NCBI GenBank assembly: GCA_028285485.1
Contig: JANQPC010000108.1
Span: 1-64,000, forward strand
DNA from: Paracoccaceae bacterium
Lineage (GTDB): Bacteria > Pseudomonadota > Alphaproteobacteria > Rhodobacterales > Rhodobacteraceae
Direction of reading: 5' to 3'
DNA: 64,000 bases
Of this stretch, positions 1 to 9,060 are shown piece after piece (position 1 is the stretch's first letter; every line of letters starts with the position of its first letter). The position numbers were made by a program, and so were the translations under genes. A model generated the notes under the pieces. It saw only the letters and a program-made list of their open reading frames with translations, was not told the DNA's origin and did not search any database.

Positions 1-4
1 TCCA

Positions 5-3000
5 GTGGCCATCTCGGCGCCCACTCGGGCTGATCTGGCGATCCGGCTTGAAGGGCTCGCGCCCGAGGGCGAGGAGCCGCTTGCGCGCTTTGCGGAACGT
101 GCGATGGCGCGCAACGCTGCCGATGATCCGGTGCGCGCCGGGTTCGTTGCAAAATCGGCCAATGCCGCCCGCGCGGCCCTTGAGGCGCTACGTGCCCATC
201 TGGCCCATGGCGCGGCGCTTCCCCGCGGCATTCACTTCAGCGAGGCGCCGGAGTTGCTATCGGGCGCGAAACTGGCCTTCGTTTTCCCCGGTCAGGGCTC
301 GCAGTATCCCGATATGCTGGCGCGCACGGCGCTGTTCGATCCGGCAATGATCGATCGGCTGGACCGCGCCGAAGCCGCGCTTGTCGGAACGCCCAGCTTT
401 GCGGACACACGCCTCGCACAGCGGATCTATCCGGGCGATGCCTTCGACAAGCAGATGAAGAAAGCGCAGATGGCCGCGCTGACGGCGACCGAGATCGCGC
501 AACCGGCCCTCGGCGCCGTGGAATCGGGGCTTGCGGCAACGCTCGCCGGGCTTGGTGTGACACCAGATATGGTTGCGGGCCACAGTTACGGGGAGTTTGT
601 TGCGCTTCACGCCGCGGGCGCCCTCTCATTCGAGGAGCTTATTCGTCTGTCCGAAGCGCGGGGCCGGGCGATGGTGGCCAATGGCGACCCGGATATGCCG
701 GGCGCGATGGCTGCCGTGGCGGCTGACCGGGCAGCGACAGAGGCCGCGCTTGACGGGATCGAGGATGTCACGATTGCCAACCTCAATTCACCCTCGCAGA
801 CCGTAATCGCAGGTGCTGCCAAGGTGATCGAGGCGGCGACCGAAGCGCTTGCCAAGGCCGATCTGGATGTGCGGCAGGTGCCGGTGAGCCAGGCGTTCCA
901 TTCGCCGTTGATGGCGGCGGCGCGGGCAGATTTCGACGCGGCGCTTGGCGCGGTGAACTGGTGCGCGCCAACCATCCCCGTCTATTCCAACACCCGCGGC
1001 GCCCGGCATGCCGAAGATCTCGAGGCGATCCGCCAGACGATGAGCGAGCATCTCGTGAGCCCGGTCGATTTCGTCGCCATGACCCGCGCGATGGCGGAGG
1101 ATGGCGCGCGGGTCTTCGTGGAAGTTGGCCCGAAATCGGTGCTATCAAGCCGGATCGGCGAGATCCTTGGCGATGTCCGCACGATCGCGCTTGACCGTGC
1201 CTCCGGTGATGCCGCGGCTCTGACGGATGGGCTTCTGGAGCTTTTCGTGGCCGGTGCTGCGCCCGATCTTGCCGCGGTTGTCGCACGCCTTGCCACGCCG
1301 GGCCCACGGCGGCTGGCCAAGCCGGCGCGCCAGCCCTGGCTGCTCAATGGCGGCTACCTTCGCCCCGCCGATGCACCGCGCCGCAACATGCGCGCGCCCG
1401 CAGTGGCGCCACTGCCCGTTATTCCAGCTTCCGTGCCCGCGGCCCCTGTAATCGCCACGGCCGCACCAGGCCACGCTTCGCCCCCAGCGCCCACCGGGCG
1501 CCAGGCAACCTCAACCAGCAAATCGAACGGATTGGAGTTTATGGACATTTCCCCTCGACATCCTTCTCCGGGCACAGGCGCGGGCGATCGCGCGGATGTG
1601 CTTTCGGAGTATCATGGCATGATGCGTGATTTCCTGCGGATGCAGGAAAACGTCATGTTGGCTTATCTGGGCCAGCAACCCACGGCTCCCAGCACCCAAG
1701 CGGAGATGCGCCCGGCGCTGTCGGCCCCGGCGCCGCGCCCCGTTCTGCAAGTTGCCGCGCCAGCCGCGATCATGGCTGACGGCCACCACCAAGCCGCACC
1801 TGTGGAAACGGCGCTGGCGCCCGCCATGCCCGCGCCGGCGCCGGTTCCGGAGGCGCCGCCAGCAGCGCCCAGCGCGGCGAACGGGTCTGCCACGCCCGCG
1901 GCCAACGGCGCGTCTGCGGCCGATGGGGCCGGGGCACCGGACGCCGCGGAGGCCCTCACGGGCGAGGCGCTGCAGGCAACCTTCATCACGCTGATTGCCG
2001 ATAAGACGGGGTATCCGGAAGACGCGCTTGACCTCGATCAGGAGCTTGAGGCGGATCTCGGCGTTGACTCGATCAAGCGCATGGAGATCCTTGGCGCCCT
2101 GCAAAAGGCTCTGCCCGCCACGGCGGCGGATGTGATGCGCGAAGAGATGGACTCGATTGCGGAGCTCTCCACGATCCGAGAGATCACCGCGTTCATAGAT
2201 ACCAAGGGCGCTGGGGGCGGCAGCGCTCCGGCCGCGAAAGCGGAGGAAGCGCGCCCTTTTGATCAGGCCGGGGAGGCGGAAGACCGGACCGCTGCGGTGC
2301 TTCCCCGGTTTATTCAACGGGCTTTTGCAGAGCCCGCCGATCACGTTGCGCGCGACCTGCCCGAGGGCATGCGCGTGATCGTGACGGAGGCAGCGGACCG
2401 CTTTCACCAGGTGGTGCTTGATGCGTTGGCGGCGGCAGGGGTTGAGGGCGTAGCCTTACCCGCCGCGCTGCTCGAAGGCCCGCCGGATGCACTTTCGGAG
2501 TGGCTTGCGGAGATGCGGGCGGAGCGGGCGCCAGGCGCGCTCATCTACCTGGGCGCGCGGGAAAGCGCAGATCTCGGCGCGCTTGATCTGGCGGGCTGGC
2601 GCGCGCTGCATGCACGGGTTGCGAAGGGATTCTACCGGCTGCTGCAGGCGCTTTCGCCTGACCTTTCAAGCGGCGGGCGGGTGATCGCCGCAACAGAGAT
2701 GGGCGGCCTTTTCGGGCGTGTCGCAACGCGCCCGGAAGCCGCGGAATCCCTTCGCGACGGTGCGGCCGGGGGCGGCACGGTGGGTCTTGTCAAAGCGCTT
2801 TCGCTGGAATGGCCCGAATGCAGCCTGAAGGCTGTGGACCTTGATGGAGCGGACCCTGCGCAGGCGCGTGCGGAACATCTTGTGGCCGAGCTATCCTTCC
2901 TGCGCGGGCGCCGGGAGGTGGGCTACCCCGCGCAGACCCGCACGATCTTCCGCACCGAGCCGCAATCGATGGCACCGCCGGAACAGCCGGGGCCGGGCGT

Positions 3001-4822
3001 CGATGAGAACTGGGTCGTGGTGGCCACGGGCGGCGCGCGGGGCATCACCGCGGAATGCCTGCGTACGCTCGCGCCCCACGGGCCCACGCTTGTGCTGCTT
3101 GGACGATCCGATGAACCGCAGCCCGAAGGGCCGGACACCGCAGGGCTCGACACTGCCGGGCTGCGCCGCTTCTATCTGGAAGCCGCGCGGGCAGAGGGTG
3201 AAAAGCCCAAGCCGCGCGAGATTGAAGCGCAGGTGCAAAAACACCTCGGCAGGCGCGACATGGCCCAGAACCTCGCCGATCTCGCCGCGCTGGGCGCGCG
3301 GGTGGAGTATCGTTCGGTGGACGTGGTTGACGAGGCGGCGATGTCTGCGCTCTTCGAAGATCTCTATGCCCGTCATGGCCGGATCGACATGCTGGTGCAT
3401 GGTGCGGGGCTGATCGAAGACACGTTTTTTGAGAAGAAGCAGGCGGCCAGCGTGGACCGGGTGTTTGACACCAAGGTGGACGCAGCCTTCCTGATGGCCA
3501 AGCTCGTTCGGCCGGAAAGCCTGAAGGCAGCGTGTTTCTTCACGTCGGTAGCCGGGCGCTACGGCAACCGAGGGCAGACCGATTACGCCACCGCCAACGA
3601 AACGCTCAATCGCCTGGCCTGGGATCTCGCGCGCGCCTGGCCGCACGCAACGGTCAAGGCGATCAACTGGGGCCCCTGGGGGCAAACGACAACGGGCGCC
3701 GGGATGGTCACCGAGGATGTGCGCGCGCAGTTTCTGGGGCGCGGGATCGGGATGGTTGAGGCAGCGCCGGGGCGCGACTTCTTCTTCAAGGAGATGTTCT
3801 GGGCGGATCGTGAAGAAGTTGAGAGCGTCGGCTGGGTGGCCGATGGGGAAACCATGGAGGAAGCCGCCTGCGCGATCCCGGCGCCCGAGGGGCGCGACAG
3901 GATCGGCGCACCGGCCATCCTGCTCGACCGTGGCGTCACACGCGAGAACGGAAAGCGCGAGGTTGTGTGGCGATTTGATACGGTGAGCGCGCCCTACGTG
4001 GATCACCACCGCTTTGACGGAGTTGCGGTGATGCCCTTCGTGGCGATGATCCAGATGTTCGCCGAGATCCCCGCGATCTTCGGCGATCCGCGCCCCGTTA
4101 TCGGGGTTGAAGACTATTCCCTGGGCAGCGGTATCACCCTGGCCAAGGGCGCCCATGACCTACAATTCACATACGAGCCCGTTGCCGATCGGGCCGATGC
4201 TGTTGCGATCGAGGTGCGGAGCGCACTAACGCCGAAGCGGGCGAGCTATAAAGGCATCGTTCAGCTTGGCGGCACGCTGCCGGAGCCACCGGCGCTTACC
4301 CTTGTGCCGATGAATCTGCCGCGCTGGGAGGGGCCGGGGCTGAGTGAGGTCTATGCGCGCTGGCTTTCGCACGGGCCCGTTTTTCAGACCGTCGAAAAGA
4401 TCGAGGCGTTCGGGGCGCCGGGGATTCGCGCGCGGATTGCCCCGACACCGCCCACTGCCTTCGTGCCAAGCGGCGCGGGGCGGGAATGGACTTTCGATCC
4501 GGGCCTTCTTGACGGGATGCTGCAGCTGATCTGGATCTGGACGCGCCAGGTTCAGGGCGCGGCCACGCTGCCCAATTTCGGGCGCCGCCTGCGTCGCTTC
4601 GGCGCTGGCCCGCATGTGGGCCCGATGCGCGCCGAGGTGGAGATGCTGAGCGAGCCGGACGACGCCAGCGTACGCTTCAGCGCGCATCTGTTTGATGCCC
4701 AAGGCCAATTGCGGCTTCAGTTCGATGATTGGCAGGGGCAAAGCACATCTCGGCTCAATCGCCTTGCTGGTGGATGGCAGGGCGGCGAACGGCCCGCCCG
4801 CACGGCCGAGGCTAGGCCATGA
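5..4822 (+). CDS. PfaA-like iterative polyketide/PUFA synthase, C-terminal part (AT-ACP-KR-DH), 5' end outside window
   Basis: Large multidomain synthase that would load, carry, ketoreduce and dehydrate a growing acyl chain. Counting from the GTG at 5, the acyltransferase has GQGSQ at about 96-100 and the nucleophile GHSYGE with Ser194. An acyl carrier domain has GVDSIKRMEIL with Ser689 as phosphopantetheine site. A ketoreductase has the NADPH loop GGARGI near 1009 and catalytic Tyr1194 in TDYATANE. A hotdog dehydratase has H1335xxxGxxxxP and Asp1503 in DGMLQ, so both dehydratase residues are present. The order AT-ACP-KR-DH matches PfaA of polyunsaturated fatty acid synthases, but with one ACP instead of a tandem array. 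PfaA normally begins with a ketosynthase, so the frame very probably continues left of the window and the GTG is not the true start. It overlaps the next gene by 4 bp (ATGA). The product cannot be deduced from sequence. Confidence 0.9.
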   Translation: MAISAPTRADLAIRLEGLAPEGEEPLARFAERAMARNAADDPVRAGFVAKSANAARAALEALRAHLAHGAALPRGIHFSEAPELLSGAKLAFVFPGQGSQYPDMLARTALFDPAMIDRLDRAEAALVGTPSFADTRLAQRIYPGDAFDKQMKKAQMAALTATEIAQPALGAVESGLAATLAGLGVTPDMVAGHSYGEFVALHAAGALSFEELIRLSEARGRAMVANGDPDMPGAMAAVAADRAATEAALDGIEDVTIANLNSPSQTVIAGAAKVIEAATEALAKADLDVRQVPVSQAFHSPLMAAARADFDAALGAVNWCAPTIPVYSNTRGARHAEDLEAIRQTMSEHLVSPVDFVAMTRAMAEDGARVFVEVGPKSVLSSRIGEILGDVRTIALDRASGDAAALTDGLLELFVAGAAPDLAAVVARLATPGPRRLAKPARQPWLLNGGYLRPADAPRRNMRAPAVAPLPVIPASVPAAPVIATAAPGHASPPAPTGRQATSTSKSNGLEFMDISPRHPSPGTGAGDRADVLSEYHGMMRDFLRMQENVMLAYLGQQPTAPSTQAEMRPALSAPAPRPVLQVAAPAAIMADGHHQAAPVETALAPAMPAPAPVPEAPPAAPSAANGSATPAANGASAADGAGAPDAAEALTGEALQATFITLIADKTGYPEDALDLDQELEADLGVDSIKRMEILGALQKALPATAADVMREEMDSIAELSTIREITAFIDTKGAGGGSAPAAKAEEARPFDQAGEAEDRTAAVLPRFIQRAFAEPADHVARDLPEGMRVIVTEAADRFHQVVLDALAAAGVEGVALPAALLEGPPDALSEWLAEMRAERAPGALIYLGARESADLGALDLAGWRALHARVAKGFYRLLQALSPDLSSGGRVIAATEMGGLFGRVATRPEAAESLRDGAAGGGTVGLVKALSLEWPECSLKAVDLDGADPAQARAEHLVAELSFLRGRREVGYPAQTRTIFRTEPQSMAPPEQPGPGVDENWVVVATGGARGITAECLRTLAPHGPTLVLLGRSDEPQPEGPDTAGLDTAGLRRFYLEAARAEGEKPKPREIEAQVQKHLGRRDMAQNLADLAALGARVEYRSVDVVDEAAMSALFEDLYARHGRIDMLVHGAGLIEDTFFEKKQAASVDRVFDTKVDAAFLMAKLVRPESLKAACFFTSVAGRYGNRGQTDYATANETLNRLAWDLARAWPHATVKAINWGPWGQTTTGAGMVTEDVRAQFLGRGIGMVEAAPGRDFFFKEMFWADREEVESVGWVADGETMEEAACAIPAPEGRDRIGAPAILLDRGVTRENGKREVVWRFDTVSAPYVDHHRFDGVAVMPFVAMIQMFAEIPAIFGDPRPVIGVEDYSLGSGITLAKGAHDLQFTYEPVADRADAVAIEVRSALTPKRASYKGIVQLGGTLPEPPALTLVPMNLPRWEGPGLSEVYARWLSHGPVFQTVEKIEAFGAPGIRARIAPTPPTAFVPSGAGREWTFDPGLLDGMLQLIWIWTRQVQGAATLPNFGRRLRRFGAGPHVGPMRAEVEMLSEPDDASVRFSAHLFDAQGQLRLQFDDWQGQSTSRLNRLAGGWQGGERPARTAEARP

Positions 4823-7800
4823 CGGATCGCGAGGATATCGCCATCGTCGGGATGGCCGGGCTCTACCCCAAGGCGCCTGATGTCGACACGTTCTGGGAAA
4901 ACATCCTGAACCGTGTGGATGCCGTCACCGATGCGCCCGAGGGTTGGCTGGGCAAGGGCGACATCTACGATCCCGATAGCGATGAAATCCGGCGCATCTA
5001 TACCAAGCGCGGCGGTTTTCTGGGCGATCTGGCGCGGTTTGACGCCAAAGCCTATGGCACAATGCCCCTCTCGATTTCGGGGGCACAGCCAGACCAGTTC
5101 CTCGCGCTCAAGCTAGCCCATGACGCGCTACTTGATGCAGGGCTGGAGCCCGGTAAGTTCGATGGGTCCAAAACCGGGGTTATCCTGGGCCTTGCGGTTC
5201 ATGCCAATCGGGCAAATACAAACGGCATCCATCAGTTCTGGTTCAATCCGCAGACGGCGGAAATGCTGCGCGCACTTTTCCCGGAAGTGGGGGCCGAGCG
5301 GGTTGAAGAAGTGGTTCTCGCCCTGCAGGAGCAGCTTCCCCGGATCACCGCAGATTCAATCCCGGGACTGATCCCCAACATTCTGACCGGGCGCATCGCG
5401 AATCGGCTTGATCTGATGGGCCCCAATTACATCATCGATGCGGCCTGCGCCTCGTCGCTCATCACCATCGATCTTGCGATGAACGAACTGCGCTCCGGCA
5501 ATGCCGACATCATGCTGGCCGGTGGCATAAACACGACAACCTCTCCACTTGTCTACGCGGTGTTCTGCGCCGTCGATGCGCTTGATCGCGAAGGGCGGAT
5601 TGAGCCCTTCGGGCGCGAAGGAAATGGCACGGTTTTGGGCGAAGGCGCCGGGATCGTCGTTCTGAAGCGCCTGTCAGATGCGCTTGCGGCGGAGGACCGG
5701 ATTCACGCGGTCGTGCGCGGTTCGGGGCAATCGTCAGACGGTAAATCAACCGGCCTGATGGCGCCCCGGCGCGAGGGCGCGGAACTTGCCGTGCGCCGGG
5801 CCTACGAAAACTCTGGCATCGACCCAGAAACGATCGGGCTTGTGGAGGCGCATGGCACCGGTATCGCGCTTGGCGAACGGATCGAAGTCGATGCGCTTCG
5901 CGCGGTGTTCGGCGCACGGCGCGGCCCGGTTCCCACGGCGGCCATTGGCTCGGTCAAATCGATGATTGGCCATTGCATTCCGGCTGCGGGCTCCGCCTCC
6001 GTGATCAAAACGGCGATGGCGCTGCAAAGCGGGATCATTCCGCCCACGCTTGTCGGCGAGGTCAATCCGGAGACCGGGCTCGAAAACACACCCTTCTACG
6101 TTGCCGAGGAACCGCGGCCGTGGATGCGGCCTGGCGGGGCCCCGCGGCGCGCGGCGATCAACGCCTTCGGCTTCGGAGGCATCAATGCGCACCTGATCCT
6201 TGAAGAGGCGCCGCAGGGGCGGGAGCGTGATGCAACGGCGGCCTTCATGCGCCCGGTTCCTTTGGCGGCGCCGCGGGAGGCGGTGTTCGTTTTCGCCGCT
6301 GACGACCGCGCTGGTGTTCTTGCCGCGCTTGATGCCTTCGCGGCGCCCGAAGGCGATTTTGTGGATGCCGCTCTGGCCACGTGGGCAGCGGCAAAAGGGC
6401 CCGCCCGCCTTTCCATTGTGGCGACCGATGCGGCGGACCTCGCCAAGAAGGTGAAGGCGGCGCAGAAGGGCCTTGCAAAGCCCGAAACTACCTCGCTCCG
6501 CACCCGGAACGGTATCTATTTCGAAGCCACGCCACTTGAAGGCCGGATTGCGTTTCTGTTCCCCGGCGAGATGGCACAGTACACCGACATGCTGAAAGAC
6601 GCGGCGCTGGCCTTGCCGCTTGTGCGCGATTGGCTGGCCGATATCTCCGCGCTTACCGAAACGCGCCGCGAGGTGCGGCTGCAGGATGTGGTCTATCCGC
6701 CTGACAACCTGATCAGCGACGAGACGCGCAGCGCGCTAAATGGGTTGATGCACCAGGTCGATTACGGCTCGGAAATGGTGTTTGCCGCCGATCAGGCAAT
6801 CTACGAAACCCTCCGCGCAATGGGCGTTGTGCCCGATGCCATGCTCGGCCACTCAACGGGCGAGAACGCAGCGCTGGTGGCCTCGGGCAAGCTTGCGCTC
6901 GACCGGGCGGGCGTGTGCCGGATGATCGATGACATGAACCGTGTCTTCGATGAGGTGGATGAAAGCGGATCCGTGCCGAACGGTGTGCTGCTGACCGTGG
7001 CCGCACTCGACACCGCGCGGCTTGAGGAAATTCAGGCCGATTTTCCCGACATCCACCTGACGATGGATAACTGCCCCAACCAGGCGATCCTCTTTGGCGA
7101 GGCCGAACGGATCGATGCGCTGCAATCGCGCGTGGTTGCCGAGGGCGCGGTTTGCACGCGGCTGCCGATTTCCTGGGGCTATCACACCGAGTATGTGCGC
7201 CCGATGGCGGAGGGGTTCCGCGCTCTCTTCGAAGGGATTGAGATGCGCGAAAGCCCCGTGACGCTTTATTCCTGCACCACGGCGGCGCCGTTCCCGGAGG
7301 ATCGGGAAGGCGCTCTTGAAACGGCGGTGAGCCAGTATGTGAGCCCGGTGCGGTTTACCGATGCGCTCCGCCGGTTGCATGACGATGGCCACCGGATCTT
7401 CATCGAATGCGGGCCGAACGCCAATCTCACGGCCTTTGTGCGCGACTCGCTTGGCGAAAGGCCGCATCTGGCGATTTCGGCGGATAGTAAGCGGCGGGGC
7501 CTTTTGGGACAGCTTACGCATCTTGCGGCCCAGCTTTTTGTGGCCGGTCGGGATGTTTCGGCCGTGCCCCTTTTCGCACCGCCTGAAGGGCCCGATGCTG
7601 CGCAGCGGCGTGCGTTGCGCGCAGCGCATCTGGCCGCACCGCCACTGCCGAGCAATCTGGTGGTTCAGAGCTTCACGCCGGAGATGGCGGCAGAGATGCG
7701 CGCGGCGCTCTTCGAGCGCCATGGCGCGGCACCGCTTTCTGAAAGGCCCCCCGCTCCGGACTCCCCGGCGACGGCGGGCGCGCCGCCGGTCGGGGCGGCA

Positions 7801-8742
7801 CACGAACCGTCGCCTGCCGCGGTTCCGGCCCGGCCCGCGGCGCCCGAAGAAACCAGCCATGCCATGCGCGATCACATAGCCACCATGAGCGCCTTCCTCA
7901 GCGGGCAGGACAGGGTCATGCGGCAGATCCTGATGCCCGGCGTGGAGCCGCCCAGAGATGCGCGCCAGATCCACTGTGTTGACGTGGCGGGCTACTTCGA
8001 TCTGCCCTTCGCGTTCCAAGCCTACCTCATGCAGGGCAGCCCCAGCCCGGAGGCTCTTGCCCCGTATCTTGGGGTGCGCGAACAGGATGAGGCAGCGGCA
8101 CTGGCGGGTTCGGCAGGCAACCGCTGGCTGGAATGGAGCCTGTCGCGATTGGCGGTCAAGCGCGCAGCGGCGGATATCCTGGCGGCCACCGGCGGGCACC
8201 GGCCAGACGCGCAGACCCTTGAGGTTTTGAAAGATGCAAACGGCGCGCCTTATCTCGACGGCTGCGCCGCGCACCCGCCGCCCGGCATCTCAATCGCCCA
8301 TGTGGGCGCCGTCGGCTTTGGCGCGGCCGCCGCGCCCGGCTGGCAGGTTGGCATCGACTACGAGTTGCCCGATCGGATCAGCGATCCCGAGGGTTTTCTC
8401 GGGGCAATCCTTGGCCCTGAAGAACATGCGCAGATCCCGGCGGCGGCGGATCAGAACACCGCGACCGCTCTCTGGTCGATCAAAGAAGCTGCGGCAAAGG
8501 CGCTCGGCCAGGGGCTTCAGGGCCGCCCGCAAAGTTTCCGGATCACCGCTCTCGATCCCGCATCCGGATCGGCGGTCATTGCCCATGAAGGGCAGCAGGT
8601 CGCGGCGCATCTGCGTCAGATCGGGGAAGGCATATGCTCCGTCGCCTATGTGGCGGCGGGCCAAGCAGGCGCGCGCAGCGCGCCGTCGCTACCGCACAGA
8701 CAGAACGGGGCCGCGACCGACGCGCGCATCGGATTGAGTTAA
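4819..8742 (+). CDS. Ketosynthase-acyltransferase-phosphopantetheinyl transferase fusion (PUFA-synthase-like)
   Basis: 1307-residue second synthase subunit. The N-terminal ketosynthase carries the full Cys-His-His triad: Cys210 in DAACASS, His345 in EAHGTG and His385 in SMIGHC. An acyltransferase-like domain follows, with FPGEMAQY in place of the usual GQGSQ loop and nucleophile Ser679 in GHSTGE. After a Pro/Ala-rich linker and a short helical motif (about 1015-1035), the C-terminus is an Sfp-type 4'-phosphopantetheinyl transferase: GIDYE (Asp1180, Glu1182) and WSIKEAAAK (Glu1223, Lys1227), the expected metal and CoA residues. The PPTase probably activates the ACP domain upstream and the free ACP just downstream. 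It starts at an ATG overlapping the previous stop. It resembles PfaB/PfaC-type or heterocyst-glycolipid-type synthase subunits, but I do not recognise this exact KS-AT-PPTase order as a named protein. Confidence 0.88.
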   Translation: MTDREDIAIVGMAGLYPKAPDVDTFWENILNRVDAVTDAPEGWLGKGDIYDPDSDEIRRIYTKRGGFLGDLARFDAKAYGTMPLSISGAQPDQFLALKLAHDALLDAGLEPGKFDGSKTGVILGLAVHANRANTNGIHQFWFNPQTAEMLRALFPEVGAERVEEVVLALQEQLPRITADSIPGLIPNILTGRIANRLDLMGPNYIIDAACASSLITIDLAMNELRSGNADIMLAGGINTTTSPLVYAVFCAVDALDREGRIEPFGREGNGTVLGEGAGIVVLKRLSDALAAEDRIHAVVRGSGQSSDGKSTGLMAPRREGAELAVRRAYENSGIDPETIGLVEAHGTGIALGERIEVDALRAVFGARRGPVPTAAIGSVKSMIGHCIPAAGSASVIKTAMALQSGIIPPTLVGEVNPETGLENTPFYVAEEPRPWMRPGGAPRRAAINAFGFGGINAHLILEEAPQGRERDATAAFMRPVPLAAPREAVFVFAADDRAGVLAALDAFAAPEGDFVDAALATWAAAKGPARLSIVATDAADLAKKVKAAQKGLAKPETTSLRTRNGIYFEATPLEGRIAFLFPGEMAQYTDMLKDAALALPLVRDWLADISALTETRREVRLQDVVYPPDNLISDETRSALNGLMHQVDYGSEMVFAADQAIYETLRAMGVVPDAMLGHSTGENAALVASGKLALDRAGVCRMIDDMNRVFDEVDESGSVPNGVLLTVAALDTARLEEIQADFPDIHLTMDNCPNQAILFGEAERIDALQSRVVAEGAVCTRLPISWGYHTEYVRPMAEGFRALFEGIEMRESPVTLYSCTTAAPFPEDREGALETAVSQYVSPVRFTDALRRLHDDGHRIFIECGPNANLTAFVRDSLGERPHLAISADSKRRGLLGQLTHLAAQLFVAGRDVSAVPLFAPPEGPDAAQRRALRAAHLAAPPLPSNLVVQSFTPEMAAEMRAALFERHGAAPLSERPPAPDSPATAGAPPVGAAHEPSPAAVPARPAAPEETSHAMRDHIATMSAFLSGQDRVMRQILMPGVEPPRDARQIHCVDVAGYFDLPFAFQAYLMQGSPSPEALAPYLGVREQDEAAALAGSAGNRWLEWSLSRLAVKRAAADILAATGGHRPDAQTLEVLKDANGAPYLDGCAAHPPPGISIAHVGAVGFGAAAAPGWQVGIDYELPDRISDPEGFLGAILGPEEHAQIPAAADQNTATALWSIKEAAAKALGQGLQGRPQSFRITALDPASGSAVIAHEGQQVAAHLRQIGEGICSVAYVAAGQAGARSAPSLPHRQNGAATDARIGLS

Positions 8743-8756
8743 AGGAGACTTGGTTA

Positions 8757-9035
8757 GTGCTTATTGAACTAAATGTTGAGAACCGGCTCAAAGCTGTTCT
8801 TGAGGACTTCATCGAGGATTGGGGCCTGGACGAGCCCATCGAACGGGCGACAACGCTTGTCGAGGATCTCGGCTTCGACTCGATTGATGTGATCCAGTTT
8901 ATCGTTGCCATCGAGACCGCGTTTGAACAGCGCAACCTCGGCTTTCACGAACTGATCATGAAAGACGGCCGCTATGTCGACGACCTCTCTCTTGGCGAGA
9001 TGGTCGAATTCGTTGAACAGCGGCTTCGCGCCTGA
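8757..9035 (+). CDS. Discrete acyl carrier protein
   Basis: 92-residue free-standing ACP. The carrier signature DLGFDSIDVIQ contains the Ser that receives phosphopantetheine, and the helix I and helix III residues (FIVAIETAFEQ, LGEMVEFVEQRL) fit the family. The start chosen is the GTG at 8757, because AAAGGAGA at 8741-8748 sits at Shine-Dalgarno distance and the reading frame upstream looks like a shadow of the preceding gene. It lies 14 bp after the PPTase-bearing synthase and 25 bp before the phosphodiesterase-like gene. It may carry a starter, an extender or the finished chain for transfer; which one is not visible from sequence. Confidence 0.9.
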   Translation: MLIELNVENRLKAVLEDFIEDWGLDEPIERATTLVEDLGFDSIDVIQFIVAIETAFEQRNLGFHELIMKDGRYVDDLSLGEMVEFVEQRLRA

Positions 9036-9060
9036 TCCGCGACCAGACCCAGGAGCCCAG

